A DNA stretch of 64,000 bases, from NCBI GenBank assembly GCA_039619475.1, contig CM077116.1, forward strand, positions 457,621,576-457,685,575, written 5' to 3'. A program made the translations under genes and the position numbers. Position 1 is the first letter of the stretch; the number at the start of each line of letters is the position of its first letter. The DNA comes from Icerya purchasi. Its lineage: Eukaryota; Arthropoda; Insecta; Hemiptera; Monophlebidae. This document shows positions 60,174 through 64,000 of this stretch, one piece after another. Under the pieces are notes generated by a model. That model did no database searches, was not told the origin of the DNA, and worked only from the letters and a program-made list of their open reading frames with translations.

Positions 60174-60445
60174 AAATCGATTTCTTTATTTTGAACTGCA
60201 TTTCCACGGTAAAAATATCAAAAGCTACATTTCCAGGGTAATTTGACAAATTGATAGTATTTTAGGCCAATCGCCTTCGTATTAAAAAAAAAAAAAAAAA
60301 TACGAAGCTAAATCTAACCCGACGGTGAAACCAATCATGAATGAAAAGCATCCAAAAAGCTTCAATTTCCCGCATTATTAAGGATAACTCAAAAACTACC
60401 AGTCAGATCTTGATCAAATTCAAATGGGACCACATGAGAAGCACG
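60174..60445 (+). repeat. Dispersed ~270-bp segment, copy 1
   Basis: Shares gaactgcatttccacggtaa, atcaaaagctacatttcc, aaaccaatcatgaatgaaaa and aaaaactaccagtcagatct with copies at 60981-61275 and 61835-62112. This copy is interrupted by an A-run with a short duplicated tacgaag flank at 60283-60307. Confidence 0.85.
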
Positions 60446-60714
60446 TAAGTGGCCGTAAGCTGGTCGAAACGTTAAGCGAATTAAATTTCTTTTTAAACAC
60501 AGTTGTTTCCGAAAATTATTTATTATGAGTAATCACTGTGAAATCTTTAAATATTTATCCCCCAGTAATATTTTGCCCGTTCTTTCATTGATATCTGTGT
60601 AGTCCCTACTCCAGTTATCATATAAATTCTCTCTGATCAATTACTATTGTTAATTTAATTCCTTTTTTTTTACATTTTCGACTCCGGTTAATTAATCTGC
60701 AGTTCCATTTTTAA

Positions 60715-60925
60715 CTATACCAATCAAATTTTTTTGCTTTCCAACAAATTTTAATGTACCATTATTAATGGAGTATATTTCGCGATAGAATTTTTGTTCC
60801 ACAATCCGGCGCATTAACTTTCTAATATTTAATTCCGCGTTATTCTTTCGGTAAATAAAATCAAATTTTTTTACTTTCAAACAAATTTGAATGTACCATA
60901 TTAATGGCATATATTTATAGAGTAA
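60715..60925. repeat. Short internal duplication (~138-bp offset)
   Basis: aatcaaatttttttgctttc at about 60722 recurs in diverged form (aatcaaatttttttactttc) at about 60858, each followed by a related aatgtacca...taatgg block. Confidence 0.6.
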
Positions 60926-60980
60926 ATGATGAACTCGGAAAAATTTAAACACGATTCTAGGTATTTGTTTACAATTTTTA

Positions 60981-61275
60981 CTTTAAAAAAAATCGATTTC
61001 TTTATTTTGAACTGCATTTTCACGGTAAAAACATCAAAAGCTACATTTCCATGGTAATTTGGCAAATTTATAGTATTTTAAGTCAATAAATCTAACCGGA
61101 CGGTGAAACCAATCATGAATGAAAAGCATCCAAAAAGCTTCAATCTCCAACATTATTAAGGATGACTCAAAAACTACCAGTCAGATCTTGATCAAATTTA
61201 AATGGGATCACATAAGAAGCACTACCTTCCAAATAAAAGAAGAATCATCAAAATTGGTTCACCTAGAAGAAAGTT
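60981..61275 (+). repeat. Dispersed ~270-bp segment, copy 2
   Basis: Second copy, ending aagaagaatcatcaaaattg then gttcacctagaag. It leads into palindrome copy B after a short A-rich spacer. Confidence 0.85.
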
Positions 61276-61330
61276 CTAAGGTAACACACATAAAAAATAA
61301 AATTAAAAAAAATAAATAAATAGAATAAAA

Positions 61331-61750
61331 AATGCTTTTTTTACAAAAAATAAATACCGACTTCAAGGTTTATTATACAAATTTAAATATGCACTAAAAA
61401 GTAAAAAATAATTACTCCCGATAAAAAATATATATCAGAGTGATATAACTTAAGGTGATATCATAATTCTTATACAACATTAACTTTTTGGTGTTGGCAT
61501 CAAATTCATATTATAACAATAATTAAAAACTGCGTTAAATGTTCATTAAATTGTTCCTAGATATTGTAACATGAATTTGATGCCAACTCCAAAAAGTTAA
61601 TGTTGTATAAGAATTACAATATCACCTTAAGTTATATCACTCTGATATATATTTTTTATCGGGAGTAATTATTTTTTACTTTTTAGTGCATTTTTAAATT
61701 TTTATAATAAATCTTGAAGTCGGTATTTATTTTTTGTAAAAAAAGCATTT
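61331..61750. repeat. ~420-bp palindromic repeat, copy B
   Basis: Arms 61331-61510 and 61570-61750, with the same loop (aaactgcgttaaatgttcat) as copy A. Ends read taaataccgacttcaagg, so both ends carry the gacttcaa motif also found in the downstream tail gaagtcggtt. Confidence 0.88.
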
Positions 61751-61834
61751 TATTTTACAATTTTTAGCGTTATGCTTGAATTTTTTTCTTGTTAAAAATC
61801 AATTTTTTTTCACATTATTCTCCTCTTGAAAAGA

Positions 61835-62170
61835 AATCATTTTGAACTGCATTTCCACGGTAAAAACATCAAAAGCTACATTTCCATAGTAATTTGGCAA
61901 ATTTATAATATTTTAAGTCAATAAATCTAACTTGACGTTAAAACTAATCATGAATTAAAACCATCCAAAAAGCTTCAACTCCCGCATTATTAAGGATAAC
62001 TCAAAAACTACCAGTCAGATCTTGATAAAATTTAAATGGGACCACATGAGAAGCACCACTATTTAAATAAAAGAAGAATCATCAAAATCGGTTCACCTAG
62101 AAGGAAGTTCTAAAAAAAAAAAATACAGTCGAATTGAATACCTCCTCCTTTTTTGAAGTCGGTTGAAAAT
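61835..62170 (+). repeat. Dispersed segment, copy 3, with gaagtcggtt tail
   Basis: Third copy, continuing to tcgaattgaatacctcctcc and ttttttgaagtcggttgaaa. A second copy of that tail lies at 62446-62490, split off by a retro-insertion. Confidence 0.82.
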
Positions 62171-62173
62171 ACA

Positions 62174-62453
62174 GTCGAATTTTTTTTTTTTTTTTTTACT
62201 TTTTTATTGGGCTTGTCTGCTACGGACGATTACTCATCAAGAAGGAAAAACGTAGTACCAAAGGAAACTGAGGACACTAAGAAAGTTATTCGGGGAAGGT
62301 GAAAACGGCCAGAACTACTATGGAGAGATAGCAAGGGAGTCAAAAAAGATCGGTACTAGAACTTGTGCAATTAGTAGTCCGAAGGGAAATAAATGTGTAG
62401 ACGAAAAGTTATACCGGATACCTTAAAGGAAAGGAAAGCTCTCATGTCGAATT
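62174..62453 (-). mobile_element. Small retroelement insertion with target-site duplication
   Basis: gtcgaatt at 62174-62181 and 62446-62453 flank a ~264-bp insert. On its minus strand the insert ends with an AATAAA-containing 3' end and a poly-A run (T-run 62180-62197 on the plus strand). It interrupts a duplicated repeat tail. It is too short for coding and could be a 5'-truncated LINE end or a SINE. Confidence 0.72.
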
Positions 62454-62574
62454 GAATACCTCCTTCTTCTTTGAAGTCGGTAAAAACTAATGCTTTTGGA
62501 AGTAATTACATGGACAGTAATGACAGAAATAAATAAAAAAATGAATTAAAAAAGTTAATAGAAAAGATTCAACT

Positions 62575-64000
62575 GTGGGCTTAATGGTTCTTAGGGATGT
62601 TGTAGCAGCTGCCCATTCAGTTTTCCACTGGTTTTCGCGCGCCTTTAGAAATGTATATGTAATTGATGAGGGTAGCTCCGCATCCTGTGGCATTGGCGAG
62701 AGCAAGGCAGAACATGCTGCTTCGTCGACACTCTCATTACCAGGCACTGCAATGTGCCTAGGAACCCACAGCAGCGACACGTGACTATCCACTAACTGCA
62801 ATTCACACAAGTAGTGATATATTTATATAATTAGCGGGTTGTTGAATTTTTGACTCCTAATCATGTTCAAAGACTGTAGGGAATCAGTAACCAGGAGGAA
62901 ATCACTGGCTCTGGTGTGAGTTGTAACGATGTGGTGGAAGCAGTGTGCAATTGCGTACAATTCTGCATCCAATGCGGAACAGGCATCATTGAGTCGAGTT
63001 TCGCATGAGATGTGACCTTCGACTGCACAGGCTGCGGGCAGTGGACCTGCCTCGCAAACTGCCTTAGCTCCATCAGTGTAGTAAATTAGGTGGTCCGGGT
63101 ACTTATTAATTGCCCTAACTGCCGATTCTACTGTGAAGAGAGAACTTGTTGTGTTTGGATGCTGTTTCAGCGACACATTAATATTTATCTGGAAAGTGAT
63201 CCAAGGGGGAATAAGGGTATTGTGGCTGGGTGTTGACCTCTGTACAGACGTGATACCACATTTTCGCAGGTCGGCCAGTAATTCTGGTAGTGGGTCGCCG
63301 GGAAAGTTTGGTTCAAGAAGATAATGTTTCAACTTTAGGGGGAGGTTTCGTGTGTGGCTGAAATGATGGTACATATTTCGCAGTATGAAGTATTTTCGGA
63401 AGTAGGAAAGCGGAGGGCACCCAGCTAGAAGGCACATGCTGGCAGCTAGCGAAGTTCGATGCATTTCCAAAATGGTTCTCAGTGCGGAGTGATGTATAGG
63501 ATCAAGAGATTTCAATATAGATTTGCTGGCTGAGGAGTACACCTGGCACCCGTAGTGGATTTTCGATAATATCAGCGATCTGTAGATTTTGAAAAGGAAT
63601 TTAGGATTAATATTACATCTGGAGCTAGCCAGATATTTCAATATGGGGATAGAATTGGTGCAGCTATGTTTTAAGTTGGCAATATGAGGTTTCCAAGTAA
63701 GTCTAAAATCAAAGATTAATCCGAGGGATTTGACAGTTACTTTCTGGGGAAGAGGAAGATTGTTTAGATTTAGGAATACACTTGGAGAGGAATGATGCCC
63801 CCTGCAAAAATCAACATATACGGATTTACTCGCCGAGATGGCTAGGCCGTTGTTATCAGACCAACTCTATATTTTATCAATAGTTTTCTAGAGTATTTTT
63901 TGAGCGATAGGAGGGAAATTTGACGATAAGGAGATGTTAAGATCATCGATAATCAGCCGGGCGGTTATAGGCGGCGAGATGCATTCGGCTACGTCATGGA
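62575..64000 (-). mobile_element. LINE (RT palm end, thumb, RNase H), minus strand, running off the window
   Basis: From 64000 down: RLIIDDLNISLSSNF (RT catalytic DD block with an unusual II before it), KSVYVDFCRGHHSSPS, VKSLGLIFDFRLTWKPHI, then an open frame (63641-62823) with KYLASSRCNINPKFLFKIYR, HYGCQVYSSASKSILK and RNase H (HLIYYTDGAKAVCEAG, ALDAELYAIAHCFHHI, LLVTDSLQSLNMIRS). The next frame gives LLWVPRHIAVPGNESVDEAA. The protein breaks off near 62580, where an unrelated AT-rich sequence begins, so the 3' end is lost. Its 5' part lies beyond the right edge. Related to the I-like LINEs in this window but clearly a different family. Confidence 0.83.

Overview
This is a eukaryotic, very AT-rich, repeat-dense nuclear genome segment, almost certainly from an insect. 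The mix of Jockey/I/R1-like LINEs with RNase H, an FP-domain LINE, mariner, hAT and tRNA-derived SINEs would fit a hemipteran, but that placement is inference. Single-copy host genes are few and widely spaced, and the rest is transposon debris in low-complexity AT-rich DNA. No prokaryotic features, CRISPR arrays, rRNA genes or complete canonical tRNA genes were seen.

Three host genes are supported. (1) SAYSD1 (6745-8000, +) is an ER-membrane SAYSvFN-domain protein. I reconstructed it as three exons, and its start codon appears to be split by a 112-bp intron. (2) Sec6/EXOC3 (25623-23401, -) is an exocyst subunit of 740 codons with no intron visible. (3) ENOPH1 (39570-56902, +) is the methionine-salvage enolase-phosphatase E1. 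I reconstructed it from six short exons over 17.3 kb; every junction has GT-AG signals and compatible phase, and they give a 261-residue protein.

Layout: 0-5 kb holds a deleted mariner, a 5'-inverted Jockey LINE with target-site duplications (TSDs) and a SINE. 5.3-8.1 kb holds a hAT-like non-autonomous element directly upstream of SAYSD1. 8-14 kb is featureless AT-rich DNA. 14-20.6 kb holds three decayed LINEs abutting one another (-, +, -); the middle one carries an FP-type ORF1 domain. 23.4-25.6 kb is Sec6. 27.3 kb holds a perfectly sized 50/30/50 hairpin repeat. 29 kb holds a mariner 3' fragment. 31.8-34.9 kb holds a young, nearly open LINE with RNase H and TSDs, followed by a second SINE copy. 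35.6-38.8 kb holds one LINE interrupted by another plus a ~99-bp tandem repeat. 39.3-56.9 kb is ENOPH1, with large introns containing a full-length dead mariner, LINE fragments, a second SINE family and a 300-bp foldback. 59-62.5 kb is a composite palindromic repeat array. 62.6-64 kb is a LINE that runs off the window.

The three host genes belong to unrelated processes (ER translocation quality control, exocytosis, methionine salvage), and nothing suggests they work together. I found no convincing undescribed system. The most notable items are the split SAYSD1 start codon, the hidden ENOPH1 gene, the palindromic array at 59.6-62.5 kb, and several well-delimited mobile elements that may be new families.
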